Shown: piece by piece, positions 7,694-16,630 of the stretch
Position numbering within the stretch: the first letter of the stretch is position 1
Layout of the letters: every line of letters begins with the position of its first letter
Source: Metarhizobium sp017305935
GTDB lineage: Bacteria; Pseudomonadota; Alphaproteobacteria; Rhizobiales; Rhizobiaceae
Reading direction: 5' to 3'
Length of the DNA stretch: 64,000 nt
Assembly: GCF_029601685.1 (NCBI RefSeq)
Contig: NZ_JARRIR010000003.1
Location: 434,001 to 498,000 of the forward strand
Notes under the pieces: model-generated
Seen by the model: the letters and a program-made list of their open reading frames with translations, nothing else
Told to the model about the DNA's origin: nothing
Databases searched by the model: none
Program-made: the position numbers and the translations under genes

Positions 7694-8793
7694 AGGCCGC
7701 CGTTCTCTACAATTACAATGAAGACCTCGTCATCGAGGACGTGCCGCTCGGCGATCCCGGCGACCGCGAGGTGCTGGTGCGCATCGTCGCCACCGGTGTG
7801 TGCCACAGCGATCTCAGCGCCGCCAAGGGCAAGTCGCTTCCGCCGCTGCCCATCATCCTCGGCCACGAGGCGGCCGGCATCGTCGAGCGCACCGGCTCGG
7901 CCGTCTCCAAGGTGCGCAAGGGCGATCATGTCATCCTCTCCTGGGCACCGAATTGCGGCGAATGCTTCTATTGCCACAAGCGCCTGCCGACCATGTGCGA
8001 CACCTATGGCGCCGCCGCCGGCGGCGGCACGCTCTGGAACGGCGCGCGCCGACTGGGCACGCGGGAACGGCCGATCCATCACTTCACCTGCCTGTCGAGC
8101 TTTGCCGAACTGGCGGTGGTGCCGGAATCCGCCTGCTCGAAAATCGCGGAGGATGTTCCCTTCGAGGTCGCGGCACTGGTCGGCTGCGCGGTGACCACCG
8201 GCTTCGGCGCCGTCGTCAACGATGCCCGCGTCGAGCCCGGCGAAGTGGTCGGCGTGATCGGCGTGGGCGGTGTCGGCATCAATGCCATCCAGGCCGCCGC
8301 GCTTGCCGGCGCGGAGGCCATCGCCGCCATCGACATCAACCCGGAGAAGGAAGCCGTTGCCCGTGCCTTCGGCGCGACGCATTTCGTCAACTCCGCCACG
8401 CAGGATGTCGTTGCCGAGTTGAAGGTGCTCAGCCGTGGGCGCGGCGCCGACAGCATCGTCGATTGCACCGGGCGGCCGGCGGCGATCGCGCTGGCCTATG
8501 ACGGCGTGCGGCTGGGCGGCTCGGTGGTCTCGGTCGGCATCGCCGCCAGGGGCGAGATGGTCTGCCTGCCGGCCTCGACCCTGCCCAACACCCAGAAACG
8601 CATTATCGGCAGCAATTACGGCGGCGGCGTGCCGGAGCGGGATTTCGAGCGCATCCTCGCCCTCTACCGCGCCGGCCGCTTCGAGCTGGATCGCCAGGTC
8701 GGCAAGCGCGTGGCCCTGGAGGCGATCAACGATGCTTTCCGCTGGCTGGAACAGGGTGTGCTCGCCCGCACCCTCATATGCTTCGACCATTGA
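7690..8793 (+). CDS. Zinc-dependent alcohol dehydrogenase (MDR family, class III-like)
   Basis: Protein of 367 residues, an NAD(P)-dependent medium-chain dehydrogenase. Catalytic Zn ligands C38 (GVCHSD) and H59-E60 (GHEAAG) are present, with the structural Zn cysteines C89, C92, C95 and C103. The Rossmann motif GVGGVG falls around residues 192-197, and the following acidic residue (AAIDIN) indicates NAD preference. It overlaps the ligase by four bases. It is followed 26 bases later by an aldehyde dehydrogenase, suggesting alcohol to aldehyde to acid to acyl-CoA as the route. The aldehyde step is broken here by a nonsense codon. Confidence 0.93.
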   Translation: MKAAVLYNYNEDLVIEDVPLGDPGDREVLVRIVATGVCHSDLSAAKGKSLPPLPIILGHEAAGIVERTGSAVSKVRKGDHVILSWAPNCGECFYCHKRLPTMCDTYGAAAGGGTLWNGARRLGTRERPIHHFTCLSSFAELAVVPESACSKIAEDVPFEVAALVGCAVTTGFGAVVNDARVEPGEVVGVIGVGGVGINAIQAAALAGAEAIAAIDINPEKEAVARAFGATHFVNSATQDVVAELKVLSRGRGADSIVDCTGRPAAIALAYDGVRLGGSVVSVGIAARGEMVCLPASTLPNTQKRIIGSNYGGGVPERDFERILALYRAGRFELDRQVGKRVALEAINDAFRWLEQGVLARTLICFDH

Positions 8794-8819
8794 TTCTTCG
8801 ACATCAGGACCAGACGACC

Positions 8820-10253
8820 ATGTATCCCGATACCCGACTTTTCATCGCCGGCGAATGGACCGACAGCATAACCGGCGACACGCTGCCGGTGCTCAATCCG
8901 GCGACCGGCAGCGAGATCGGCCGCGTCGCCAAGGCGGGGTAGACCGAGATGGACCGCGCGCTTGCCGCCGCCGAGCACGCCTTCCGCCAATGGCGCAAGA
9001 CGCCGGCCCGCGAGCGCGCCAGGCTGCTGCATGCCGCCGCCGACAATCTGAAGGCGCGCATCGAGGAGATCGCGCCGATCCTGACCCTGGAACAGGGCAA
9101 GCCACTGGCCGAGGCCCGCTCGGAACTGCGCAATGCCGACGACGTGATCCGCTGGTTCGCCGAAGAGGGCATCCGCTCCTATGGACGCCTCATCCCCGCC
9201 CGGCGGGGCGGGATGCAGCAGATGGTGATGAAGGAGCCGCTCGGCGTCGTCGCCGCGTTCACGCCCTGGAACTATCCGGTGGCGCAGGCGATCCGCAAGA
9301 TCTCGGCCGCCCTTGCCGCCGGCTGTACCGTCATCCTCAAGGCGGCCGAGGAGGCGCCGGCCTCCTGCGCCGCGATGATCCGCGCCTTTGCCGATGCCGG
9401 CTTCCCCGACGGCGCGATCAATCTGCTCTACGGCGTTCCCGCCGAGATCTCGGAATATCTCATTCCGCATCCGGTGATCGCCAAGGTATCCTTCACCGGC
9501 TCGACGCCGGTCGGCAAACACCTGACATCGCTTGCCGGCGCGCATATGAAACGGGTGACGATGGAGCTTGGCGGCCATGCGCCCTACATCGTCTGCGCCG
9601 ATGCCGATCTCGGATCCGCCGTCTCGATGCTCGCCGGCCACAAGTTCCACAATGCCGGCCAGGTCTGCATCGCCCCGACGCGGGTGCTGGTCGAGGAGTC
9701 GGTCTACGACCGGGTGCTCTCGGATTTCGTCACGGCGGCGAAGGCGGTGCGGGTCGGCGACGGCCTCAAGGACGAGGTCGACATGGGGCCGATGGCCAAT
9801 GCCCGCCGGCTGGATGCCATGGACCGGCTGATCGGCGATGCCGTCGCCAGGGGCGGGCGCCTGCTCGCCGGCGGCAACCGCATCGGCAATGCCGGCTTCT
9901 TCTTCGAGCCGACGGTGCTCGCCGACGTGCCGAAGGAAGCGGCGATCATGAACGAGGAGCCCTTCGGCCCGGTCGCCGTCGTCAACCGTTTCTCGCAGGT
10001 CGACGACGCCATCGAGGAAGCCAACCGCCTGCCCTTCGGCCTCGCCGCCTACGCCTTCACCCGCTCGCAGAAAAACGCCCAGCGCTTTGCCGAGGACATT
10101 CAGACCGGAATGCTGTCGGTCAACGATTACGGGCTTGCCTATGCGGAAGTGCCCTTCAACGGCGTCAAGGATTCCGGCTATGGCTCCGAGGGCGGGCCGG
10201 AGGCGCTGGAAACGTTCCAGACGATCAAGTTCGTTTCGCAGACGAATTTATAA
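8820..10253 (+). pseudogene. NAD-dependent aldehyde dehydrogenase interrupted by an in-frame TAG
   Basis: The gene begins with a normal N-terminus (ATG 8820, MYPDTRLFIAGEWT...). At codon 41 (8940-8942) it has an amber stop in the same frame, immediately before conserved EMDRALAAAEHAF. The rest is intact to TAA 10251-10253. It has the substrate-entry proline region FTPWNYPV, the general-base Glu segment MELGGHAP, the nucleophile Cys in NAGQVCIAP (residue 283 of the full frame), and EEPFGPV. Full length would be 477 codons, normal for the family. A restart at ATG 8949 could give 434 residues lacking the N-terminal strand region. A single C-to-T change (CAG to TAG) or a base error would explain it. 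Confidence 0.8.
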
Positions 10254-10262
10254 AAATCACTC

Positions 10263-10301
10263 AAATGAAATATTGACTTCATTTTTTCATTGGTGTGAAA
10301 T
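10263..10301 (+). promoter_or_regulatory. Promoter and dyad elements upstream of the decarboxylase-like gene
   Basis: TTGACT (10273-10278) and TGAAAT (10296-10301) are 17 bp apart and make a fair sigma-70 promoter. Two dyads overlap it: AAATGAA/TTCATTT (10263-10269 and 10278-10284) and TTTCA-N6-TGAAA (10285-10300). The 11-mer ATTGACTTCAT (10272-10282) recurs exactly at 17445-17455, upstream of the XRE-cupin gene. Confidence 0.5.
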
Positions 10302-10337
10302 CATTTCGATCAGAACAGACAGGAAAGACCAGCCCCA

Positions 10338-11033
10338 ATGTCCCAGCAGGCCTACACCCTCCCGCAGCGCGCGCCGCTCTACCAAGCGCCCCCGTTCGAC
10401 TACAAGGCGTTCAGCAAGGTCAGCGTCTTCTGCCGTGTCGACGAGGCGGCGATCCGCGCCGCGCTTCCGGCGCAGTTCGATATCCGGGGAGATGTGATCG
10501 AGTTCTTCATCATGGACGTGCCGGCCGGCGGCTCGCTCGGCTCCTATGCCGAGGGCGGCATCGTCGTGCCGATGAGCTACCAGGGCCGTCCCGGCGGCCA
10601 TGTGCTCTACGAAATCGTCACCAACGACGATTCCATGGCAGTCGGCCGTGAGGTCTGGGGCTATCCGAAAAAGATGGGTGAAGTCGCCTGGAACGCCACC
10701 GACACCGCGATCTCGGCAAAACTCTCGCGCCGCGGCACTTCGCTGATCGAGATCGACTTCAAGGCCGACGGACCGGCCTTCGACAAGCCGGCGCTGCATC
10801 CGCGCTTCCAGACGCGCATCATTCCCTCGCCGGAAGGCGCTGCCGTCGAAACCCAGATCATCGAGAACTCGCTCGGCCAGTCCGAGACGTTGCGCCATGC
10901 CTTCGGCACTGCCGCGATCAAGGTCGGCGGCAATGCCAGCGATCCCTTCTCGGATTTCCAAATCCGCGAAATCGTCGGGGCGGAAATGATCGTCGCCAAC
11001 TTCGTCCTCGCCTTCGGCAAGATCGTCGGCTGA
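10338..11033 (+). CDS. Acetoacetate decarboxylase-family protein
   Basis: Protein of 231 residues and typical length for the family. The signature REVWGYPKKMGE (104-115) carries the adjacent lysines K111-K112. In characterised acetoacetate decarboxylases the first of these forms the Schiff base and the second lowers its pKa. The family also includes aldolase-dehydratase-like members, so decarboxylation of a beta-keto acid is likely but acetoacetate itself is unproven. It has its own promoter region (10263-10301) and is followed 25 bases later by an SDR that could supply or reduce the keto compound. Confidence 0.88.
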   Translation: MSQQAYTLPQRAPLYQAPPFDYKAFSKVSVFCRVDEAAIRAALPAQFDIRGDVIEFFIMDVPAGGSLGSYAEGGIVVPMSYQGRPGGHVLYEIVTNDDSMAVGREVWGYPKKMGEVAWNATDTAISAKLSRRGTSLIEIDFKADGPAFDKPALHPRFQTRIIPSPEGAAVETQIIENSLGQSETLRHAFGTAAIKVGGNASDPFSDFQIREIVGAEMIVANFVLAFGKIVG

Positions 11034-11058
11034 GGGCGCCTTTCCCGGGGAGGGTGAC

Positions 11059-11847
11059 ATGCCGCATGCAAAAACCCCCGAAGCGATGTTCAGGCTCGAT
11101 GAAAAGCGGGTCTTCATCACCGGTGGCGGTGGCGGCATCGGCCGCGCGGCGGCCCTGATGTTCGCCGCCTTCGGGGCGCATGTGGTGGTCCTCGACCGCG
11201 ACGCGGCGGCGGCCGAAGCCGTCTGCCGCGAGGTGGCGAATGCCGGCGGCGCGGCCAGCGCCTTCGCGCTCGACGTCACCGACGAGGCCGCGGTCCTTGC
11301 CGCCTTTTCGCAGGCCGAGCGCGTGGCGGGCGGGCTGGACGTGCTGATCAACAATGCCGGCATTTCCATCCGCCGTCCCTCGACGGAACTGGCGCTGGAG
11401 GACTGGAACCGGGTCGTCTCGGTCAACCTGACCGGCCTGTTCCTCTGCTCGCGCACTGCCGCCCGATCCTGGATCGGCCGCGGCGCGCCGGGCGCGGTGA
11501 TCAACACCGCCTCGATCATGAGTTATTCGGGCGGCGGCTTGCACCCGAACATTTCCTACCAGACGACCAAGGCGGGCGTCGTGAACCTGACGCGCACGCT
11601 GGCCGTCGAATGGGCCGGAAACGGCATCCGCGTCAATGCGGTGGCGCCGACCTGGGTGAGAACGCCGCTGATCGAGCCGCTGATGGCCGATGCCGGACAG
11701 ATGAACACGATCCGCAGCCTGACGCCGTTGGGGCGTCTGGCCGAGCCGGAGGAGGTGGCGTCCGCCATGATCTTCCTCGCCGGTCCGGCCTCTGCCATGA
11801 CCACCGGCCATGTGCTGGCGGTCGATGGCGGCTATCTCGCGAGATGA
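11059..11847 (+). CDS. Short-chain dehydrogenase/reductase (classical SDR)
   Basis: Protein of 262 residues. The cofactor motif TGGGGGIG (21-28) is followed by LDRD at the end of strand 2, which favours NAD(H). NNAG, the catalytic Ser in NTASIMS and YQTTK (YxxxK) are all present. C-terminal VDGGYLAR is the common end of FabG-like SDRs. It sits between the decarboxylase-like gene and the ABC binding-protein gene; the likely role is oxidation of a secondary alcohol or reduction of a keto intermediate of this pathway. Confidence 0.88.
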   Translation: MPHAKTPEAMFRLDEKRVFITGGGGGIGRAAALMFAAFGAHVVVLDRDAAAAEAVCREVANAGGAASAFALDVTDEAAVLAAFSQAERVAGGLDVLINNAGISIRRPSTELALEDWNRVVSVNLTGLFLCSRTAARSWIGRGAPGAVINTASIMSYSGGGLHPNISYQTTKAGVVNLTRTLAVEWAGNGIRVNAVAPTWVRTPLIEPLMADAGQMNTIRSLTPLGRLAEPEEVASAMIFLAGPASAMTTGHVLAVDGGYLAR

Positions 11848-11891
11848 GGAGGGTGGAGCCGTAAACTCAGGGTAGTCGCATGCTCAATCAC

Positions 11892-11922
11892 TGTCGTGAA
11901 GAATGTGTCATGTAATTTCACA
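11892..11922 (+). promoter_or_regulatory. Candidate operator upstream of the branched-chain-type binding protein
   Basis: TGTCGTGAA (11892-11900) is identical to the right half of the dyad at 5250-5258. It is followed by TGTGTCATGTAATTTCACA (11904-11922), whose outer TGTG/CACA and inner TCA/TTTCA elements form an imperfect dyad. It lies 64 bases before the binding-protein ATG. A shared regulator is inferred from the similarity; no clean -35/-10 pair is visible. Confidence 0.35.
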
Positions 11923-11985
11923 GATGCGTTGCCCGCATGGGAGTTCCGTGCAAGCAATCTCAGCAAGACCAAAAAGGGGAACCAC

Positions 11986-13104
11986 ATGAACAGAACCCGT
12001 ATCCTTCTTTCCGCCGCTGCGCTGCTCTTGGCATCCAGCGCCCTGCCGGCACTCGCCGCCGACATCGTGCTTGGCGGCAGCGCCCCCATGTCCGGCGCCC
12101 AGGCCGAATTCGGCCAGTCGCAGATCGACGGCGCCCAGCTCTATTTCGACCAGCTCAACGAAAAGGGCGGCATCAAGGGCAACAAGGTCGTCTTCCGGCC
12201 GCTCGACGACCGCGCCGATCCGCGCCAGGGCACGCTCGTCGCCCAGCAATTCTGCGACGACAGCGCCGTGATCGGCGTCATCGGCCACATGAACAGCGGC
12301 GTCACCATGCCGGCCCTCGACATCTATTCCGAATGCGGCATGCCGCAGGTCGTGCCGGCCACCAATCCGGAACTGATGCGCATGGGCTTCAAGACCGTCG
12401 TGCGCCCGGTCGCCAACGATTTCGTGCAAGGCGCTCTGCCGGCCAAATACGTCACCGAAAAGCTCGGCCTGAAGAAGGCGGTGCTGGTGCATGACAAGAC
12501 CGTCTTCGGCCAAGGCATCGCCGGCGTGTTCAAGGACAATTTCGAAAAAGGCGGCGGCACCGTCGCCGGCACCTTTGGCGCCAATCCCGAGGACGTCGAT
12601 TTCTCAGCCCTGATCGCTTCGATCAAGCTCGAAAATCCCGATGTCGTCTATATGGGCGCCGGCATGCCGCAGCTTGCTTTGTTCCTCAAGCAGATGCGCG
12701 AGCAGGGGTTGAAAGCGCAGTTCATCGGCCCGGATATCGGCTTCACCGTCGATTTCATCACCCAGGTGGGCGCGGCGTCTGCCGAAGGCGCGCTGATGAC
12801 CTTCCAGCTTCCGCCTTACGACTCCTCGCCGGAGCTGAAGGATTTTACCCAGCGCCACCAGGCCCGCTTCGGCCGCGCTCCCGGCCCCTATGCCTCGCTC
12901 GGCTTCGCCAATGCGCAGGTGATGGCCGCCGCCGTCGAGAAGGCGGCATCGCTGGACCGCGAAGGCGTGCTCGCCCAGCTTCACGACGTGAAGATCGAGA
13001 CGCTGCTCGGCCCGGTCGCCTTCGACGAGAACGGCGAGAACACCACCGCGCCGATGTATCTCTACGTCGTCAAGAACGGCAAGTTCGAGCTGATCAAGCA
13101 GTAA
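11986..13104 (+). CDS. Branched-chain amino-acid-type ABC transporter substrate-binding protein
   Basis: Periplasmic protein of 372 residues with a Sec signal peptide cleaved after about residue 24 (ALPALA). The mature protein is a type I periplasmic-binding-protein fold (LivK/Peripla_BP_6): LGGSAPMSGAQAEFGQ near the start, then ALYFDQLNEKGGI-like helix residues and GHMNSGVTMPA. A frame upstream of ATG 11986 is open, but AAGGGGAA just before this ATG gives a good ribosome-binding site. It begins the complete importer 11986-16620. The ligand is probably the pathway substrate or a related acid or amide; the family binds far more than amino acids. Confidence 0.92.
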   Translation: MNRTRILLSAAALLLASSALPALAADIVLGGSAPMSGAQAEFGQSQIDGAQLYFDQLNEKGGIKGNKVVFRPLDDRADPRQGTLVAQQFCDDSAVIGVIGHMNSGVTMPALDIYSECGMPQVVPATNPELMRMGFKTVVRPVANDFVQGALPAKYVTEKLGLKKAVLVHDKTVFGQGIAGVFKDNFEKGGGTVAGTFGANPEDVDFSALIASIKLENPDVVYMGAGMPQLALFLKQMREQGLKAQFIGPDIGFTVDFITQVGAASAEGALMTFQLPPYDSSPELKDFTQRHQARFGRAPGPYASLGFANAQVMAAAVEKAASLDREGVLAQLHDVKIETLLGPVAFDENGENTTAPMYLYVVKNGKFELIKQ

Positions 13105-13127
13105 CAGCCGGACGCATGTTCAATGGG

Positions 13128-13148
13128 GCCGGCGCGGGCAGCGCCGGC
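13128..13148 (+). other. Hairpin between binding-protein and permease genes
   Basis: GCCGGCG-N7-CGCCGGC forms a 7-bp GC stem 24 bases after the binding-protein stop. It is followed by a pyrimidine-rich run (TCTCCCTCTTCG). Such stems commonly stabilise the binding-protein mRNA or attenuate the downstream permease genes; there is no clear U-tract for full termination. Confidence 0.5.
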
Positions 13149-13230
13149 TCTCCCTCTTCGTTTTCCGCAATGCCGGCCGAGGGCCGCGGGTCGCCGCGCC
13201 TTCGCCGGAATTGCTCCAGAGGCGATCCCC

Positions 13231-14181
13231 GTGTTCGACTATTTCCTCCAGCAATTGATCTTCGCGCTCGCCATCGGCGCCATCTATGGCCTCATCGCGC
13301 TCGGCTACACCATGGTCTATGGCGTGATGCGGCTGATCAACTTCGCCCATGGCGAGTTCTTCATGCTCGGCCCTTACGTCTATGCCTTCGTGTTCAGCGG
13401 GCTGGTCGGCATCGGCGGGCTGATGCCGGTTCTCGATTCCGCCGTCGCCATCGTCGCGAGCTTCGTGATCGTCGGCCTGCTCGGCGTCGCCATCGAGCGC
13501 TTCGCCTATCGTCCCTTGCGCGCCTATGGGCGGCTGGCGCCGATGCTGAGCGCGCTCGGCATGTCCATCGTGCTGCAAAGCGCGGTGCGCGTCACCGTCG
13601 GCCCGCAGCCGGAGCATTTTCCGGCCATCGTTGCGAGCGAACCGATCGCAGCCCTCGGCGGCATGATGACGACGGTGCAGGTCGGCATTCTCGTCGCCGC
13701 CATCGTGCTGATGGTCGGGCTGACGCTGTTCGTCAACGGCACGCGGCTCGGCATCTGGATCCGCGCGGCCTCCGAGAGCTGGACGACGTCGAGCCTGCTC
13801 GGCATCCGCGTCAACCGCGCCGTCAGCCTGGTCTTCTTCATCGGCCCCGGCCTCGGCGCGATGGCCGGCATCATGTATGCCTCCTATTACGGCATCATGC
13901 AGCCGACCATGGGCTCGGTCATCGGCCTCAAGGCGTTCACGGCGGCGATCCTCGGCGGCATCGGCTCCATTCCCGGCGCCATGCTCGGCGGTTTCCTGCT
14001 CGGCGCCATCGAGACGTTTGGCACGGCCTTCCTGCCGATCCTCTCCGGCGGTCTCATCGGAACCGAATATCGCGATGTCTTCGCCTTCGCCGTTCTCATC
14101 CTCGTTCTTCTGTTCAAGCCCGCCGGCCTGCTCGGCGAGACCGTCTCGGAAGAAACGACCGTTGCCAAGAAGGATTACTGA
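13231..14181 (+). CDS. Branched-chain amino-acid-type ABC permease (LivH family)
   Basis: Inner-membrane protein of 316 residues starting at GTG 13231 (MFDYFLQQLIFALAIGAIYG). The longer frame from 13123 encodes a low-complexity Arg/Pro leader and crosses the intergenic hairpin, so it is rejected. About eight hydrophobic segments and the LivH signature region (YGVMRLINFAHGEFFMLG) identify it. The C-terminal part has LGGIGSIPGAMLGGF, typical of LivH/LivM. It is followed three bases later by livM. Confidence 0.92.
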   Translation: MFDYFLQQLIFALAIGAIYGLIALGYTMVYGVMRLINFAHGEFFMLGPYVYAFVFSGLVGIGGLMPVLDSAVAIVASFVIVGLLGVAIERFAYRPLRAYGRLAPMLSALGMSIVLQSAVRVTVGPQPEHFPAIVASEPIAALGGMMTTVQVGILVAAIVLMVGLTLFVNGTRLGIWIRAASESWTTSSLLGIRVNRAVSLVFFIGPGLGAMAGIMYASYYGIMQPTMGSVIGLKAFTAAILGGIGSIPGAMLGGFLLGAIETFGTAFLPILSGGLIGTEYRDVFAFAVLILVLLFKPAGLLGETVSEETTVAKKDY

Positions 14182-14184
14182 GCC

Positions 14185-15180
14185 ATGGGGAATTCGGTGA
14201 TCGCAAGGCGGCTCGGGCTACTGGCGGCGCTGGCGCTCTGCGCGGTGCTGCTGGCGGTGGTGCCGCAGATGTCGCCCTATTATGTCCGCGTCGTCGACAG
14301 CATCCTGATCTATATCATCCTCGCCGTCGGCCTCAATCTGGTGGTCGGCTATGCCGGCCTGCTCGATCTCGGCTTCATCGCCTTCTATGCGGTGGGCGCC
14401 TACGCTTATGCGCTGCTGGCGAGCAACCAGTTCGGTATCCACTTGCCGTTCATCGTCATCCTGTTCATCGGAGCGGGTGTCGGGGCGCTGGCCGGCGTGC
14501 TGCTCGGCTTTCCGGTGCTGAAGCTTCGCGGCGATTACCTCGCCATCGTGACGCTCAGCTTCGGCGAAATCATCCGCATCGCCATCAACAATGCCGATGC
14601 GCTGACCAACGGGCCGCAGGGGATCGCAGCCCTCGACCGGGCCAAATTGTTCGGTCTGCCGCTGACCAGCCCGGTGCATTTCTACTGGCTGCTGCTGGCG
14701 CTGGCCTTCCTCGTCTGCGCCGGCGTCTACTTCATGGAGCGCTCGATCCTCGGCAAGGCCTGGCGGGCGCTGCGCGAAGACCAGGACGTGGTGCGCGGCC
14801 TCGGCATCAACACCACGACGCTGAAGTTGCTCGCCTTTGCGCTGAGTGCTTCCATCGGTGGGGCAGGGGGCGTGATCTTCGGCTCGTTCCAGCGCTTCGT
14901 CAGCCCGGAAAGCTTCACCTTCCAGGAATCGCTGCTGGTGGTGCTGATCATCATCATCGGCGGGGTCGGCAATATCGTCGGCGTCATCGCCGGCGCGGTG
15001 GTGCTGGTCATCCTGCCGGAAGTCCTGCATTTCGCCGCGCAATATCGCCTGCTGATCTACGGCGTCGTGCTGGTTACCGTCATCGTGCTGAGGCCCGGCG
15101 GGCTTGTCTCGCCGCGCTTCAACCTCGGCTTCATCCTTCGAAAGGTCCGGACCCTATGGCTCTCGCCCTCGAAAACGTAA
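14185..15180 (+). CDS. Branched-chain amino-acid-type ABC permease (LivM family)
   Basis: Inner-membrane permease of 331 residues with about eight to ten helices. The LivM hallmark GYAGLLDLGFIAFYAVGAYA (residues 54-73) is present, with the EAA-type segment ALREDQDVVRGLGIN around 193-207 and GGVGNIVGVIAGA later. Its last 25 bases overlap the ATG of the first ATPase gene (15156), an uncommonly long overlap that suggests coupled translation. Confidence 0.92.
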   Translation: MGNSVIARRLGLLAALALCAVLLAVVPQMSPYYVRVVDSILIYIILAVGLNLVVGYAGLLDLGFIAFYAVGAYAYALLASNQFGIHLPFIVILFIGAGVGALAGVLLGFPVLKLRGDYLAIVTLSFGEIIRIAINNADALTNGPQGIAALDRAKLFGLPLTSPVHFYWLLLALAFLVCAGVYFMERSILGKAWRALREDQDVVRGLGINTTTLKLLAFALSASIGGAGGVIFGSFQRFVSPESFTFQESLLVVLIIIIGGVGNIVGVIAGAVVLVILPEVLHFAAQYRLLIYGVVLVTVIVLRPGGLVSPRFNLGFILRKVRTLWLSPSKT

Positions 15181-15980
15181 GCAAGCATTTCGGCTCGCTG
15201 GTGGCGATCAAAAATCTGTCGCTTTCCTTCGACGTCGGCTCGATCTATTCGATCATCGGACCGAACGGGGCTGGAAAATCGACCGTCGTCAACATGATCG
15301 CCGGCTCCTACAGCGTCACCTCCGGCACGATCCGGCTGGGCAATACGGCATTGAACAAGCTGCCGAAGCACCGCATCGCCCGGCTCGGCGTGGCGCGCAC
15401 CTACCAGAACCTGCGGCTGTTCGACGCCATGACGGTGCTGGAAAACCTGGAGGTCTGCTTCTTCCCGCAGGCCTGGCCGGGCCTGCTGACCGGCGCGAAG
15501 CGGATGGGCAAGGCGGAGCGGCTGGCGATCTGCCGCGCCTGCCTGGAGCGCTTCCACCTGTCGGACGTGGCGGAGTCCTTGGCAGGAGATCTGCCCTATG
15601 GTCGCCAGAAGATGCTGGAACTGGCGCGCGCTTTCGTCACCGAAGCGCCGATCGTGCTGCTCGACGAGCCGGCCGCCGGCCTCAACCACACCGAAACCAA
15701 GGATATGGCGGCGATGATCGCCAGCCTGAAACGCGCCGACCGCGCGATCATCCTCGTCGAGCACGACATGGACATGGTCATGTCGATCTCCGACCGCATC
15801 GACGTCTTGAACTATGGCGAGCTGCTGTGCTCCGGCACGCCGGAGCTGGTGCGCACCAATGAAAAAGTGCAGGAGGCCTATCTTGGAACCACGGAAGAAC
15901 TCGACGACATCCGCAAGCTTGCTCAAAGTCGCCGGGCTCAAGGCGGGTTACGGACGAACGCAGGTCTTGTTCGGCATTGA
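15156..15980 (+). CDS. Branched-chain amino-acid-type ABC ATPase (LivG family)
   Basis: Cytoplasmic ATPase of 274 residues. Walker A GPNGAGKST, the LivG-type Q-loop region ARTYQNLRLF, signature LPYGRQKMLELARA (in place of LSGGQ, as is usual for LivG), Walker B VLLDEPAAGLNH and switch His VEHDMDMV are visible. The last hundred bases (15883-15980) overlap the start of the second ATPase gene, and the C-terminal tail LAQSRRAQGGLRTNAGLVRH is an out-of-frame product of that overlap rather than conserved sequence. Confidence 0.92.
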   Translation: MALALENVSKHFGSLVAIKNLSLSFDVGSIYSIIGPNGAGKSTVVNMIAGSYSVTSGTIRLGNTALNKLPKHRIARLGVARTYQNLRLFDAMTVLENLEVCFFPQAWPGLLTGAKRMGKAERLAICRACLERFHLSDVAESLAGDLPYGRQKMLELARAFVTEAPIVLLDEPAAGLNHTETKDMAAMIASLKRADRAIILVEHDMDMVMSISDRIDVLNYGELLCSGTPELVRTNEKVQEAYLGTTEELDDIRKLAQSRRAQGGLRTNAGLVRH

Positions 15981-16620
15981 CCTCGAAGTCCGCGCCGGCG
16001 AGATCGTCACGATCATCGGGGCGAACGGGGCGGGCAAGACCTCGACCCTGCGCTCGATTTCCGGCCTGACGCAGATCTATGCCGGCGAGATCGAATTCAA
16101 GGGACGGCCGATCAAGGGGCTGCCGCCGGAGGAGATCACCCGGCTTGGCCTCGCCCATTGCCCGGAGGGTCGCCAGATCCTGCAGCGCCTCACCGTCGAG
16201 GAAAACCTGCTCGCCGGCTATATTCCCGGCCGCGGGCGCAGCTTCGACGAGATCCGCACCCAGGTCTACGACCTGTTCCCGATCCTGAAGGAGCGCCGCC
16301 ATTCGCTGGCCAGCCGCATGAGCGGCGGCCAGCAGCAGATGCTGGCCATCGGCCGCTCGCTGATGGCGACGCCCGACTTGCTGATGCTCGACGAACCCTC
16401 GCTCGGGCTGGCGCCAAAGATCATCAACCAGATTTTCGAGATCATCATCATGCTCTCGAAATCCGGCATCAGCCTCGTCGTCGTCGAGCAGAATGCGGCG
16501 GTAGCGCTGGAAATCGCCGATTATGCCTATGTGATCGATGCCGGGCGCTGCTCGGTGGAGGGGGGCGCGCATAACGTGCTCAACGATCCCGATCTCAAGG
16601 CCGCCTATCTCGGCGCCTGA
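15883..16620 (+). CDS. Branched-chain amino-acid-type ABC ATPase (LivF family)
   Basis: Partner ATPase of about 245 residues. Walker A GANGAGKTS, signature MSGGQQQMLAIGRSL, Walker B LLMLDEPSLGLAP and VVEQNAAVAL identify LivF. The start is not obvious because the gene begins inside livG. TTG 15883 has a perfect AGGAGG at 15871-15876 six bases upstream and leads straight into LLKVAGLKAGYG, so it is preferred. An ATG at 15859 is the alternative, but it lies upstream of that ribosome-binding site. The overlap of 98 bases with livG is notable. Confidence 0.9.
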   Translation: MEPRKNSTTSASLLKVAGLKAGYGRTQVLFGIDLEVRAGEIVTIIGANGAGKTSTLRSISGLTQIYAGEIEFKGRPIKGLPPEEITRLGLAHCPEGRQILQRLTVEENLLAGYIPGRGRSFDEIRTQVYDLFPILKERRHSLASRMSGGQQQMLAIGRSLMATPDLLMLDEPSLGLAPKIINQIFEIIIMLSKSGISLVVVEQNAAVALEIADYAYVIDAGRCSVEGGAHNVLNDPDLKAAYLGA

Positions 16621-16630
16621 GGGAGGGATC

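Noticed and set aside
8940..8942. Programmed readthrough or pyrrolysine at the TAG in the aldehyde dehydrogenase gene
   Set aside because: No downstream readthrough element or pyrrolysine genes are visible, and aldehyde dehydrogenases are not known to use it; simple nonsense mutation or error is enough.
13116..15980. A 954-codon fused frame across livH, livM and livG
   Set aside because: Only its last 274 codons (from ATG 15156) are coding as LivG; the rest is the shadow of the two permease genes.
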